Of a DNA stretch of 64,000 nucleotides, positions 22,901 through 33,756 are shown in pieces (the stretch's first letter is position 1; each line of letters starts with the position of its first letter). Where the stretch lies: positions 29,629,149 to 29,693,148 of the forward strand of contig CM055100.1 in the NCBI GenBank assembly GCA_029204225.1, written 5' to 3'. The DNA comes from Diphasiastrum complanatum. Taxonomy: Eukaryota; Streptophyta; Lycopodiopsida; Lycopodiales; Lycopodiaceae. Both the position numbers and the translations under genes were made by a program. Below the pieces are notes generated by a model. It made no database searches, was not told the DNA's origin, and worked only from the letters and a program-made list of their open reading frames with translations.

Positions 22901-24703
22901 ACGAATCACCTGTTACAATGAGAAGCATTGAGCTGACTTCCGTTTTCACATATGCCATTCCATCTCCTTGGAATCGGGGACAGAGAGTCATCTTGGAAAC
23001 TTTTTGATTCTGGCCAAATACCTTTGATCAGATCAACAGTGAGATAACCATCCTCAGAGCAGATTCACGAAAACGGCAGAACATGCACTAGAAAAAGCCC
23101 TTGTACTATACAAAGGATGGCAAGCATGATGGTACGGGGAAGACATGTTAATCTTGTATTACAGTCGGAGATCATTGTGGTGAATCCTGATATTGCTGCA
23201 AACTGGCTAAATTCCATGCTTTTAGAAAGAATGTGCCAATGACCGCAAATTTCTTACCAGTATCTAGCAAACCAATGATCACATCCCGACCGAACTTTGC
23301 TTTAAGCCATAGATAATAATTTGACGTAGGACTATTGGGGTTAATGTTGATGGATGTCTCTTTCTCAACATCAAGGAATTGCCAGCTTCTGGTAGTTTGC
23401 AGGGTTCTACCTTTGCTAGGAAAATTTGACAGAACTCCTGCCATTCCTATTTCCTCGTGGCAAGAACAGTATTTTAGAACGAGCTGAATAGCCACGACCA
23501 CTATCATGGAGAAGGAAGACATGAATGCTTTCTGGTTACAATTCTCACAAATACAACTGCAAGGTGAATTCTCTTGTTTTGAATAAAGCAACCAAGATTC
23601 TAGAACGAAAAAAGGAAGAAATGAAAAGCAAAGAGAGAGACGACTCAATACTGGATATTGTGGATGCCTCATCTTTGGAAAGCTTGGCAGCGAAACCTCT
23701 GAAACTGTGCTTATAATGGTATATCAGAGCGTCCTTGGCAGCCACATCACTGAAAATTTGGCCTGTTTAGTAATTCTTGTGAAATCCAACTTGCTGTAGA
23801 AAAAAGGACGGAATACCGGTGGATTAATTTTGTCTATGTAAACAAGCGAAATTTGCCAAATGAAACAAGCCCAAAAATGCTGTGAGGAGGACGATGCATC
23901 TAAAGATGGATGCCTTGATGTCTCTGTAGGTTGACTGAAAAAATAGATCCCTATACCTTCCTGTGGCAGCAGCCAGCATTTGATGGTGTTCAGCCTCGAT
24001 TCTGCTGGGATCTAAGCTGCTTCTGTGACCCAAGTATGCAATATACACCTGCAGAACACATTCACTGATCAGACAAGCATGGATCTCTGAAAAAATTTGC
24101 GACCTGCTATAAAAATGCACTAGCTGAATTCCTCTTTAATTGGCCAATTCACAAAGATTGGATTGAAGTAGGACATGGGTTCCAGCTGGGAGTCCGGACT
24201 AGATATAACACATCAGAGTTCAAACATGCTATCGTACGAATATCCACCCCAGATGCGTATCGTACTAATTTCTCCTATCAACATCTGATGGTGTTGCAGC
24301 CACCTCAGACGTTTTCCCTCACAGAGCTAGTGTGCCCTGCAGGAGTCTGTGACACCATATCAAGTTATATCCATTATTACAGCTAGGCATGGAATGCCCA
24401 ACACGGTGCATTGGCTATCAACCAGCATCTCATTCAATTTGTGTTCTTCAATAATGAGCTTCGTATGTGTGTGATTGTTAGAATGTAGAGTAGGAGGAGG
24501 GGATTCAAGTGCATGCTGTCACCATAATCTAGACTCTGAATTGAGCAGCTTTGAAGCAAGTGAGCTAGAATGCTTCTTACCTGCTTTGCCTGGGCAGCTG
24601 TTGATGCATCGACAGCATGTAGGATGTAAAAGAAACGCAACCAAAGACGCAAGTAGCTGGCTATGGACATAGTAGAGTAGTTGCATCGCCGGATCGTCGC
24701 CAT
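19983..24703 (-). CDS. Subtilisin-like serine protease (plant subtilase, S8), 11 exons
   Basis: Exons read from high to low coordinates: 24703-24581, 24048-23957, 23749-23652, 23446-23258, 23021-22910, 22654-22087, 21974-21886, 21676-21434, 21326-21212, 20884-20671, 20518-19983. All junctions are GT-AG, phases agree, and the sum is 2379 nt, a 792-aa protein without internal stops. Order: signal peptide (1 to about 35), I9 prodomain (about 42-115), S8 domain with Asp166 (GLLDTG), His241 (DGHGTH), oxyanion Asn354 (SAGNDGP) and Ser582 (SGTSMACPH), PA insert (about 400-510), and fibronectin-like C-terminus (from LNYPS, about 696). Length is typical for secreted plant SBTs, which act in the apoplast on peptide precursors or wall proteins. 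Alternative starts are Met at 24715 or 24670; 24703 was chosen because it gives a clean signal peptide. The exact SBT subgroup was not assigned. Confidence 0.93.
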
Positions 24704-24758
24704 GAACAGAAGCAAAGCAAGCTACCAATTTATGAGCTCAGAAATTCAAGGCCCTGTG

Positions 24759-24766
24759 GATTATAT
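24759..24766 (-). promoter_or_regulatory. Candidate TATA box of the subtilase gene
   Basis: The minus strand reads CATATAAT about 56-63 bp upstream of the chosen ATG. A second AT-rich candidate (TCATAAATT) lies nearer the ATG. Weak motif evidence only. Confidence 0.3.
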
Positions 24767-24786
24767 GCTCGGGAAACCGCTTTTGA

Positions 24787-25143
24787 GCTTTCCTCAAAAA
24801 AACCTGCCTTTTTTTTAAGCTTTTCAATTTTTGGAAGACTTTTATGGATATATATATATATGTATATGCTTATTTTAAAAATCTTCAAAGTTTTCATGAT
24901 ATTTATTTTTAAAAAATTATGCCAATTCCATTCTTATACTTTGCGTGGGGTAGTAACATCCTACACCACTCGGGGTAGTAACATCCTACACCACTTAAGG
25001 GTTATCCTCAAAAAACCTGCATTTTTTTTAAGCTTCCATTTTTTAGGACTACTACTCATAAAAGGCTTTATATACCTATGTTAAAAATTGTCATGATGCT
25101 GATCTTTGAGAAACGATGTAGATTTCATTCCTATACTTTATCG
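24787..25143. repeat. Diverged duplication of about 150 bp plus 25-bp tandem repeat
   Basis: Blocks 24787-24943 and 25002-25143 share CCTCAAAAAA(A)CCTGC, TTTTTTTTAAGCTT, TTTTAAAAATC or TTAAAAATTG, and CATTC(T)TATACTTT. Between them a 25-bp unit with GGGGTAGTAACATCCTACAC occurs twice (24947-24971 and 24972-24996). It lies just upstream of the subtilase promoter. Confidence 0.75.
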
Positions 25144-25519
25144 CCTTTCTCGGATATTGGGCCCAAAGTCCTAAGAATAAGCCACGTGTTATACAAAGTC
25201 TTTTGTCCCATAAGAGAGTAACACAATCTTAGAATTTTCAATTATCTTCTAATTCGGGTGTGAAGATACAAGCTTGAGACTTGTGGATTCCTCCCTAGGG
25301 CAAATAGTGAAAATCCATTGGGCCATTTTCCATACATGAGTTCATCTAACAAGTGACAAATTGTTATTAGATCGAGGGCTAAACTCTTATTTCATGTCAA
25401 TAAGCAACTTTGTGTGCTCTAGCATTCTTGGCATGTGCAAGGTACAATGCATGTAGTCTTCAAACAAAGTCAAACTATTATGAAGTGTTAGTTGAAACTC
25501 AAAGGAACAATTACCTTTT
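25144..25519. other. Intergenic, nothing recognised
   Basis: AT-rich sequence with no ORF or motif that could be supported. Confidence 0.4.
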
Positions 25520-26179
25520 ATGTATGGTGGAAGGCCCCGTCCGGTCTTTTGTGCAAGGAGGGGCCCTTGCCCGAGGGCAGGGCCTTGACTTGCCCACGAG
25601 CCTTCCATGGCGTAATGCAAGGTGAGAAGGTGGAGAGAGAACACACATTTCGAAGAGAGAACTCACATTTCGTAGAGAGAGAATCCACATTCTAGAGAGA
25701 GAATGATATATGGGGCACTTGACATTAACTTTCCAGGTAAATTCTAAAGCTAAACTCAAGGGTCATGACGGCGTTATCGACATGTCTGGGTGCCACACGT
25801 CACCATTCTAGGTGGTCACGTGTCTCCGACAAGACCGTGCTTAATGGGACCTACTATGCTATGCCTATATAGTGGTGGGGTTTCCCTCTTTCCATTCACT
25901 CAGTCTACGCATGAGTTAGTGGATTGAGAGCACGTGCATGAGCCAGGATGTATCTCCAGGCCAGGAGATGTATGCTGCTAGGGAGAGCCGAGTGCGATGG
26001 CTCGTGGTATGGGACGCTAGTTATCGCAGGAGGCTCAATTGGACATGACTATGTCAATAGCTCCAGTGCATGGGGGTGAGTCGGTTGTGACCCTATGGAT
26101 GGGCGGATACGGTGCGTCGTCACTGGTATGGGGTGTGCAGAACCTTTAAAGCAATCGGAGATCTTAGGGAGTTGTAACA
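25520..26179 (+). mobile_element. Copia-type LTR with PBS
   Basis: Starts TGTATGGTGGAAGGCCCC and ends GGGAGTTGTAACA, giving about 660 bp with TG...CA ends. A TATA box (GCCTATATAGTGG, about 25864) lies in the middle. A near-perfect primer-binding site follows two bases after the end. The first 100 bp are GC-rich, with GGGCCCTTGCCCGAGGGCAG complementary to the repeat unit at 26839-26940. Confidence 0.7.
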
Positions 26180-26181
26180 TT

Positions 26182-26193
26182 TGGTATCAGAGC
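26182..26193 (+). other. Primer-binding site (tRNA-iMet)
   Basis: TGGTATCAGAGC, an exact match to the primer site used by most plant copia elements. Confidence 0.85.
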
Positions 26194-26499
26194 AGCCGAT
26201 TTCCGTTATGAGGTGCACACGTTCTCTTTATCGCTTTTGCGGTTTAGTTTTTCATTGTAAGGAATGTGGCAGTATATTTTTTAAGTTATCACAACCCTTG
26301 TATCAAGGAAAATCTTGTTTTGGTTGTGTATACTTGTTGAAAAATATAGTTGAGTTGGTTATGTCCTCTATGTTTTTTTGGCTAGAAAAAAAAAATGAAA
26401 CCCTCTATACTTGTTAAACTTGAGCTTTGGGTTTATCAAAGTGAAACTTTGATAGATTCTATAAACTTAGCTTTGATTGAATGTTAGGGACCTGCGTAC
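26194..26499. other. LTR-element leader, no gene
   Basis: No gag recognised downstream of the primer-binding site; the element appears to be lost or non-autonomous beyond this point. Confidence 0.35.
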
Positions 26500-26640
26500 T
26501 GCTCTGTCTTGTAGGCAGTTCTGTAGTTGAAACTACGCACTGTACGGACGGTGCAAGCAGTCCCGTAGATAGCTCACTGTTATCTTTGTTGGACAGTTGG
26601 CCGGGCGGGGGATTACCTTCCCTCGTAATGCCAGGTCTTT
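26500..26640 (+). repeat. Dispersed repeat, copy 2
   Basis: Inverted relative to 2055-2190, roughly 80% identical by eye. It includes a short palindrome GTAGTTGAAACTAC and a GC-rich end (GGCCGGGCGGGGGATTACCT). Confidence 0.7.
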
Positions 26641-26781
26641 GATTTTTCTTTGTGTTTTTGATGCACCTCTAGAGTTGGAATTTGCTTGTCAGGTGGAATT
26701 TGCTTGCATCGATCCGGAATTCTCATCCTGCAATAAAGGCATCATCAATTCTATCCAGAATCTATCAGAGATTAAAATCTC

Positions 26782-26975
26782 ATACATGTCATTACGGAGG
26801 GGAAGGCCCGAACCCCTCGAGCCTTCCGTGCAGGTTGGGCCCTGCCCTCGGGCTCACGCCCTCAGGCAAGGGCCCTCCCAGCACGGAAGGCCCTGCCCTC
26901 GGGCTCACGCCCTCAGGCAAGGGCCCTCCCAGCACGGAAGGCCCTCGGGGCATGGCCTTCCCCCCCCCCCCCCCA
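26782..26975. repeat. GC-rich 51-bp tandem repeat and C-run
   Basis: Two identical 51-bp units (26839-26889 and 26890-26940) start GCCCTGCCCTCGGGCTCACG; a partial unit follows, then a run of about 15 C at 26961-26975. It is related in inverse orientation to the GC-rich start of the LTR at 25520, so it may be an LTR fragment. The proline-rich ORFs over it are artefacts. Confidence 0.75.
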
Positions 26976-27577
26976 CATAAATATTCATAAAAGAAGAAAA
27001 AAAAAGAGAGCTAGGAGGCTTGTGGCTCACTCCAGTGGTTGTGCGAGCCCACAAGCCTGTGTGCTTGTCTGCGCAGTCTAACTGCCTTGATACGATCTAA
27101 CTGATCTAAAAACTATGTAAGGGCTAGTAGATTGGCCAACTCTATTTTAGAGGACGACATTGCGATGCAACTAAGAACACCAATTTACCAGCAAACTAGT
27201 AGTCTAATTGCACAAGACAAGCTAAATTACGAGGAAAGAAATTTCAACAAAGTAGGAAGTGACAAAAAAATGAGAACCCACACTTCTTATATAGAGGGAC
27301 GTGTTTTCAAAAATAGATATTATTATAAAACAAAATAAAGCAATTTCTATTTATAACAACAATCCAATGAGTCAATAATATTTATCACAAAGGAATATTT
27401 GAATTACAATCCAACATAAATTGCTTCTATTCCATCTCATCAGTTTCTGTTGCTTCTCTAGCGTTGTTTTCCAAAACATTGGATGTTGGTGGCCTCGGCA
27501 TCCATCTCTTTCCAACTCGGACTCTAGACATCCTCCATTCTTGATGCCTTGTTTTAGCATTAGAGGATTGTCATGTC
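26976..27577. other. Intergenic, nothing recognised
   Basis: Short unrelated ORFs only (for example 27132-27338). The right end is the 3' side of the minus-strand transposase-like gene. Confidence 0.35.
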
Positions 27578-29345
27578 GTCTTTCTAACTGAATTTGAATT
27601 GGAGATCATTGAACTCAACTCTACAATTCTTCTGTTTTGAAAGTGTCCTCGGCCCAAAACTCCTCCCTAAAACCATTGGAATATCTCAACCAATGCTTAC
27701 TAAGACCCTTTCCTCCGCCATGGTGTGAATTTTTGAAATATGCAGCCTTTGCCCTGTAATGACTCTTTTCCATGCCTTGCGTATTCCAGATAGCTAATGA
27801 TCCATAGGTTTTCAGAAACCAAGGTCCATGAGCATAGAAGATGTGTTGTTCACATAAAATTTGTATTAGTTTAAATCTTTATAAATACATAAATGCGAAA
27901 GTAAAAAATATGAGACACACATACCATATAGTGAGTTATGTGTGTTTCTCCCCATGCATCGATCATCAATTGAATAAATGTTTTGACTTCTCTTGTGTAT
28001 CTATCCAAATCTTCGTCTCTCACAATCTTTTTGTTGATAGTTTGTGACAAGGCATCAAATGCTTGCCAAACCTTAGCTCGTGTACTTGCCATGCAAGGAT
28101 CTGAGCCAATATTTGTTGTGCATTGACATATTTTCTTCCAGTACTCCCATTCAACACTGCTTTCACATGACGTATGATTTGATAGTAAGTGTCTCGCTTT
28201 CGCACCCATTGAAACTTTTGCTGGAACAGCTTGCGTTTTTCCACTCATCTCAACGTCTTTGGGTAAGACTCACATGGCCCCCATGCAATCCCATATCGGA
28301 TAAAATTATCTCTAGATTTCTAATGCTAACATCTGCTCTTGATTTGGGCTGCATATTTCATGCGTAACAACAATGCAAAAATAATAATTTGTCCAGTATT
28401 CGTAATTCACCATGCATTGTGCAAAAATGGACTCTTTTGAGAGGAATGTTCAACACAGGACTCCAAGCTTTGTCTAGATTGTGCATACTTGGTGCAAGAC
28501 GTTGATTGCAATTCAAAATACTTTTGTTTCACCTAGATTCAAACATACAATATATACAGAAATTCTTTGCATTTGACCACAACCATACATGCATTTCAAG
28601 GTCTTCAAATCAGTAGCTAGGTGTCATTCTACAGCAAAGCTTTCTCCTTCAACATTGAGCAATGTGCCTTCATTTTGTGCATGTATTATCTTAGATATAC
28701 TACATTTTTCAAATAGCTACTTCAATACTTCGTGAGACTCCTTAGGAATCTCAAATGCAGCTATCCACCATCATGATTTTCGGATTGCATGCTAAATTCT
28801 TTACAATAACTTCCGCCAAACTATTAAAATTCACGATTCATCAAGGTGATCGTGACACATTCAAGTTTACGCCCTTTTACGAATTCTGCTTCATCCAACT
28901 TAATAACAAATATAATTTTACCTCCGCAATCTGTAAAACAAAAATTTCACTACGAAAACATATTATTGAAGAAAAGCATATAATTGAAAACCAAAATCTA
29001 CAAGAAATGTTCTTACCATTTGTTTTAACTTCGTAATGTCGGATCATCATTGCTTGGACCTTTTCCAGATCTAAGAATATATTGTTGTCTTGATGATAAT
29101 GAAAACATGTCGGAGGTCCTTTCTTCTTATTGGTTACTGTAAAAGAATCCTCAATATACTGAAACTCTCCTAATTCAGAGAGCAAAATCGAATTGCATTC
29201 TCGTTTGGCGGATTCAACAAGTTTATAAGTAGGTATTATTTGATGGCATTTTAACCCATTTTTGTTAGAGCGTTTCATATACTTCTTCAAAGCTCTATAC
29301 CCCATGCGACTCACACCTCCTTGGTCACATGCATACACCATCTCT
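27578..29345 (-). pseudogene. Transposase-like protein of unnamed family, copy 1
   Basis: Minus-strand exons, high to low: 29341 to about 29020 (DQGGVSRMGYRALKKYMKR; GEFQYIED), about 28935-28840 (VIKLDEAEFVKGRKLE), about 28640-28570 (HLATDLKTLKCMYG), 28248 to about 27930 (HLLSNHTSCESSVEWEYW; ITHYM) and 27840-27580 (SLAIWNTQGMEKSHYRAKAA; HHGG). Every block has a counterpart in copy 2 at 30655-32445, including an intron after the HYM motif. Acidic residues conserved in both copies (LDE, near 28894; TDLK, near 28610; GMEKSH, near 27769) could form a DDE-type centre of an RNase H-fold transposase; that is inference. Stops and lost splice sites show decay. Family not recognised. Confidence 0.6.
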
Positions 29346-29716
29346 TTTTGATTTGGTCAAACAGCCCTGGGTCGCGCCTTGGTGTGATATTCACAAGTAG
29401 TCTCAACCTTGGACATCCACAAATGTGCTAACAGGCATATAAAATGTGACAACGCAAGAGTAAAGTCAAAACACAACCAAATATATTAGAATAGAGTCAA
29501 AACAAAACCAACTAATTGTTTTTTCTATTTTTCATTACATAAAATCCTTTATTCCCATTGGACTCCTAATGTCCCTGTTTGTAAAAATGAAACACATTTC
29601 TGATCTTTTTTGGCTCGTCTCCGTATCTTCAAAACCAAACACAAAATTAATAATCCTTCTATATATATTCAACATTACTATTTAAAATTCAGGAATCTAA
29701 TGGAAATTAGGGGCTT
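29346..29716. other. Upstream part of the transposase-like locus
   Basis: Minus-strand reading just before copy 1 gives LRLLVNITPRRDPGLFDQIK (about 29400-29340) in a broken frame, which may be the preceding exon. The rest is AT-rich and intron-like. Confidence 0.35.
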
Positions 29717-30507
29717 ACATTTTGTCCATTACGAGTGAAGACAAAATCTGCTGTCACATTAGCAAAAGTCAATCCAAGCATATGCCAAAGATCTTCTAGG
29801 CTGCACTCCTAATTGATATGAATTTCTCGTATTTCATCATGGGGCAAATGTATGGATATCTCCACTTATTGCTGATTCGTCTCCGCGTCCAGAGGGTCCC
29901 ATCGGCCATGACCAAACTTATATCGCCTATAGATGAAACTTAAGGAGCATGTTTGACGTGAAATATGATATCTTATGGTCATTGTTTCACAAGAGAGCTT
30001 ACACTTTATTAAATCTCCTTTATGCTCCATTTCCTTGGAATCCCATGCGACAAATATGTTATCCAACAATGATGATTCTGTTCCTTTCCAAGCCCACATC
30101 GTGTTTGTTTTCCTAAAGGGGACCACCTTAAATATGGCAACAAATACGGTGATCGACACAGAGATGGCGTAGACTTGTTTGGATCCAAATGTTGGCTTCA
30201 TATTAGCAATAATCTCTTTGAGAAGTTGCCTCTTCGTTAATTCAATATTCAGTTGGTTAGCATATGGCCACTCGTGAGAATCGATCGTAGGCTCAAAAAT
30301 TGGTGCTAATTTGCCCTGGCCAAAGTTTTTTTTTGGAACTTTGTACATGTGATCGTAAAAGATCAGGGCAGAGGATGCCAAGATCAGGGCAGAGGATGCC
30401 AACCCACCATATATTAGTTCTTTATATTTGGCGTGTATGGCGGAGAACTTTTCAGTGAAGGACTTCACGTTTTGCCAGTCGAAGCTATTTGAAGGAAAGA
30501 CATCCAC
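29717..30507 (-). CDS. Hypothetical protein, 213 aa, possible upstream exon of copy 1
   Basis: An uninterrupted frame from ATG 30507 to TAA 29866 starts MDVFPSNSFDWQNVKSF. It has two hydrophobic stretches (GGLASSALILASSALIF, about residues 34-50, and VYAISVSITVFVAIFKVV, about residue 111 onward), with no clear signal peptide. A 21-bp tandem duplication (30360-30401) creates the repeated ASSALI. Past the TAA the same frame continues with VEISIHLPHDEIREIHIN, a TAG, then SLEDLWHMLGL and a GT donor after TRNGQN; this tail looks vaguely ubiquitin-like. It shares strand with and lies just upstream of copy 1, so it could be its N-terminal portion. Function unknown. Confidence 0.4.
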
Positions 30508-30654
30508 CAGGCATTAATGCAACATCATTATCCATTACAATGACAATATAATAGTTCAAACATAATAGTTAACACAAGAATAAAAGAGGTGAGACCTACA
30601 ATGTAACTATATGGTTCTATCAGCAACAGCCACATCCAATAGAATATCTCGACT
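30508..30654. other. Junction between the two head-to-head copies
   Basis: About 150 bp between the start of the minus-strand ORF and the first conserved block of the plus-strand copy. No terminal inverted repeat or target duplication was found by eye. Confidence 0.35.
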
Positions 30655-32445
30655 CCGCGTCCATATCGGTTAAGATTAGCTAGAAATTTTTATAATGACG
30701 GAATATTTAAAGTAGTTGGCGAACCACTTCATATAACTGAATTATACAAACTAGAATATGGTGAGCTCAATTACAACGATTGCAATAATATTTTCCTTGA
30801 TATTGAAAATGTTTTAAAATACATTATTCGATTCTATAAACTAGACAAACATCAAGTAAATGGAAAGATTATTATTGTAATAAAATTGGATGAATCTAAA
30901 ATCATCAAGGGTCAGAAGTTGGAACGAGTGAGTGTCACTTTGATGAACAAAATTTCAGATACAAATGATCGAACGTTTAGTGTTCAATCGAAAAATCACA
31001 TAATGGTGGTTGGCGGCATTCCAGGTATAAATTTCAATTTTCATTTAGAATATCTTTATTAATAATTCATACCTTGCCAGTTTTTATGACATGTCATGCA
31101 TTACTTGTTTCTCTACAGGTCTTGAAAGAGGACCATAAAATACTTTCATGGATATTTTCAAGAACAAATTATGGTGAGATTATAAGGAGACATTTGGAGG
31201 ATGAGAAATTTACAGTAAAAGACCATGGAAGTTTTCAAATTCAATGGCACCTTGCAGGGGATTTGAAAACATTAAAATGTATGTATAATGTCTCTCATGG
31301 GGCAACATCAAAACATCCATGTCTTTATTGCATGAAGGATTGCTATTTTGGGACGATCAACAAACACTGGCCCAACACGAGAAGCTGAAGATCCAAATAT
31401 GAAAAGTGTTCTGCCAATTCCATTAGAATATGTTCACATATGCACATTGCATGCCGAGGTTTGTATTATTGAAAAACTTATTTACCTGCATATTCTGCTA
31501 GCATGGAATCATAAACCGGAGTCTGTGGCTAAAGCAGCTATTAGGAGGTTGGAAATAGTTCTATCAAATGCAGGACTACATAAAGGGAATGTCACGATTG
31601 AAAAAAGTAATAGACTCTTCGGAAAAAAAGGAAACGTTCCTAATAAGCCATCAATTGGTGGTGCTAAAGTAAGAAGATTCTTATCTAATCACACATGCAA
31701 AGAATCAAGTGTCAGATACGAAATCTGGAGAGAAATTGTTCAAGCCACATGAACACTGGAAGGAAGTAATCGAGTGGAAAAGGGACAAGTGGACCAACTT
31801 AGACAAACTCATAGGTGTTATCAGGAAAGAAAACCTATCAACAGAAGATATGAGGACTTTGCAAAATCATTGCACCAAATTTGTAAAATTTGTACATGAT
31901 TGTTCGGGAAAAGACAATGTTACTCATTACATGGTGCTAATCTATATCATTATCTGGTACTTTTCTCATTCAGGCTTATATTTTTTTCTACTAATGTAAC
32001 TATTCAAAACTATTGTTTGCAGCACATCCTTCTTCATCATGCAACTTATTTTGCAAAGGAATATGGGAGCTTAAGTATCTGGTCATCACAAGGCATGGAA
32101 AAATCTCATTGGCAAGCAAGAGGAGCATTTCATAGAGCAACAAACCATGGAGGACACAATTCAAGAAATAAATATTTAGTTAACTTTTTCAGTGGTTTTA
32201 TAGAAGAGCACAATCTAGATATCAAGCTAAAAACTCGCCAAGTATTACGATATTTCGAAAGGCATTCAAATTCATTACAAAAGAGAAATCCTTGTAATAT
32301 ATCAAAAATCTATTATAGAAAATTATTTAATTATCATCATCATTCTCTTCAACATTCAGACGGATGGTATTGTCATGAAGGAATAATCTCCTTTTATATG
32401 GATCCAAAAATTCTAATTTTTTTTCTCTTGCTCATATCAATGTAA
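30655..32445 (+). pseudogene. Transposase-like protein of unnamed family, copy 2
   Basis: Plus-strand blocks: 30661-31025 open in one frame (LYKLEYGELNYNDCNNIFLD; IIVIKLDESKIIKGQKLE; MVVGGIPG), 31120-31385 (WHLAGDLKTLKCMYNVSHGA, then KHPCLYC), 31385-31752 (RRFLSNHTCKESSVRYEIW), about 31755-31935 (VTHYM, then intron), and about 32023-32445 (SLSIWSSQGMEKSHWQARGA; TNHGG). Candidate catalytic acids are Asp 30889-30891, Asp 31260-31262 and Glu 32098-32100. A CxxC pair follows the second Asp. Frameshifts near 31385 and 31750 indicate a pseudogene. The N-terminal part present in copy 1 is missing here. Opposite orientation and clear divergence argue against a recent duplication. Confidence 0.6.
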
Positions 32446-33290
32446 CTCGAATAAAGGGCCATTGCAGATGATCTTTTCGTAGTCTCATTGGGAGTATAAC
32501 CCAATATCTTAATAGCCAAATCTCTTTTCACAAAAATTATTTTATATGTTCCTCTTCCAACAATGTCAGAAAATTCAGATAAATTTTGAGCAAAACTTGA
32601 GAGGATTTTTCATCCTCTCTCAAATTCAAAACATTTTCTATATCATTAAATGCAATATAACTTGCATTATTTATAAAATATAAGGGAACATCGAGTAGAG
32701 TTAATTGATTAACAAGAGTTGCAAATGGAAGAGAATCAGGGAGGATTATAGAACGAGGTAGATGCTTCAGCTTCAACCCCTATATCAGTATTTGCATCAT
32801 CTACATCAACTGGAGCATGTGCAAATGCTTTGGTCAATGGAACAGTTGAAGATTCAACAGACTCATCATCTGGAATTTCAGCAGATATATAAAAGACAAA
32901 AGCCATTCCTTTGATTATAAGACAACATATTCTTTTGTGGATATCATAATATATATATCTTTTAAAATGGTCATGCAAGTTAGAGTACTTTCTATTGTGT
33001 TTATGCTTAGAGGATGGTTGGGAATGCACAAAGTCCTGAAAATGAACGAAACAAAAAGTATCTATATCCAAAACAGGAGTACTAATAATCTGAGAAAAAT
33101 TATCAAGATAAAAAATTAAATTATAACGATTCTCATAAACTAGCTTATCAATATTGAAGAGAGCAAAAAAAAAAATACTAGCAAAATACTCTAATTTCTC
33201 AGATGGAATGTCACTGGCATAAAAAAAAATCAAGAAGTTTGTTATCTGAGGACATGGAGGAACTAGCCATATTGAACTTGATATCGGTTC
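32440..33290 (-). pseudogene. Hypothetical protein with kinase-like glycine loop
   Basis: Starting at an ATG near 33279, the minus strand reads MASSSMSSDNKLLDFF, shifts frame in a T-run, and continues YASDIPSEKLEYFASIFFFA and on through an acidic stretch (EIPDDESVESSTVPLTKAFA) to LREDEK. After one more shift it reads SDIVGRGTYKIIFVKRDLAI and KIL (about 32570-32510). G-R-G-T-Y followed by A-I-K resembles the Gly-loop and invariant Lys of protein kinases, but the spacing is short and the rest of a kinase is absent. The trace ends at about 32440, where the plus-strand transposase-like copy begins. The large ORF 32736-33488 overlaps but includes non-coding leader. Identity uncertain. Confidence 0.35.
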
Positions 33291-33490
33291 AACGCAACAA
33301 AATGATATCGGTAGATGACAGAACAAGAGTGCACGTGTTGATCCGATATTGCTAGGACGAGATTGAAATTTTTCGCGAGAACATGTCAAAAGTGGGTGAT
33401 ATCGATTCAGCGCGCCTGAATGAATCCGACCATGCAATGTTTGGGAAGGCGCGCGTTGATTCGATATCGTGAGATAGAAAGAAAACAAAA
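33262..33490 (-). repeat. Array of CGATATC-type motifs upstream of the kinase-like ORF
   Basis: Within 230 bp the palindrome-like motif appears about six times in forms such as CGATATCGAATCAACGCGCG, GCGCGCTGAATCGATATC, AATATCGGATCAACACGTGC and GTTGAACCGATATC. The last copy lies just before the ATG. Similar strings occur in front of the H3-like frame (36486-38256). Confidence 0.7.
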
Positions 33491-33756
33491 AGACTTGTGA
33501 GTAGAGAATAAAAGATCACGAAATCGAAATATGACAAGTGGTGCCCATATTTATAGCCAATTCTTGTTGATCACAGCCATACATTTGTCAAGTAACTAAT
33601 TGAGAAACATAGCCTATATTTATCCACCAGTCTGAGTGATACAAATTTGTACCTATGCCGGAATACATTAACTACTCTATAACTAGATTCAACAAATCAT
33701 CATTAGGCCTGACCCTAGAATCAATACCTGCGCCAAAATACATTAAATCTCTAAAG
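33491..33756. other. Spacer between motif array and copia element
   Basis: No ORF. A TATA-like ATATTTATAGCC lies at about 33550. The copia starts abruptly at about 33757 without LTR or leader. Confidence 0.35.

Noticed and set aside
20510-24728. Other ORFs within the subtilase locus (for example 24519-24728, 22136-22426, 22254-22565)
   Set aside because: Out of frame with the conserved exons or antisense; they are shadows of the spliced gene.
26597-26990. Proline-rich ORFs with repeated HALRQGPSQHGRP
   Set aside because: Produced by a 51-bp GC-rich tandem repeat and a C-run next to an LTR.
32736-33488. 250-aa minus-strand ORF taken as one protein
   Set aside because: Its first 70 codons run through the CGATATC motif array; a start at the ATG near 33279 with a frame shift fits better, so only the downstream part was used.
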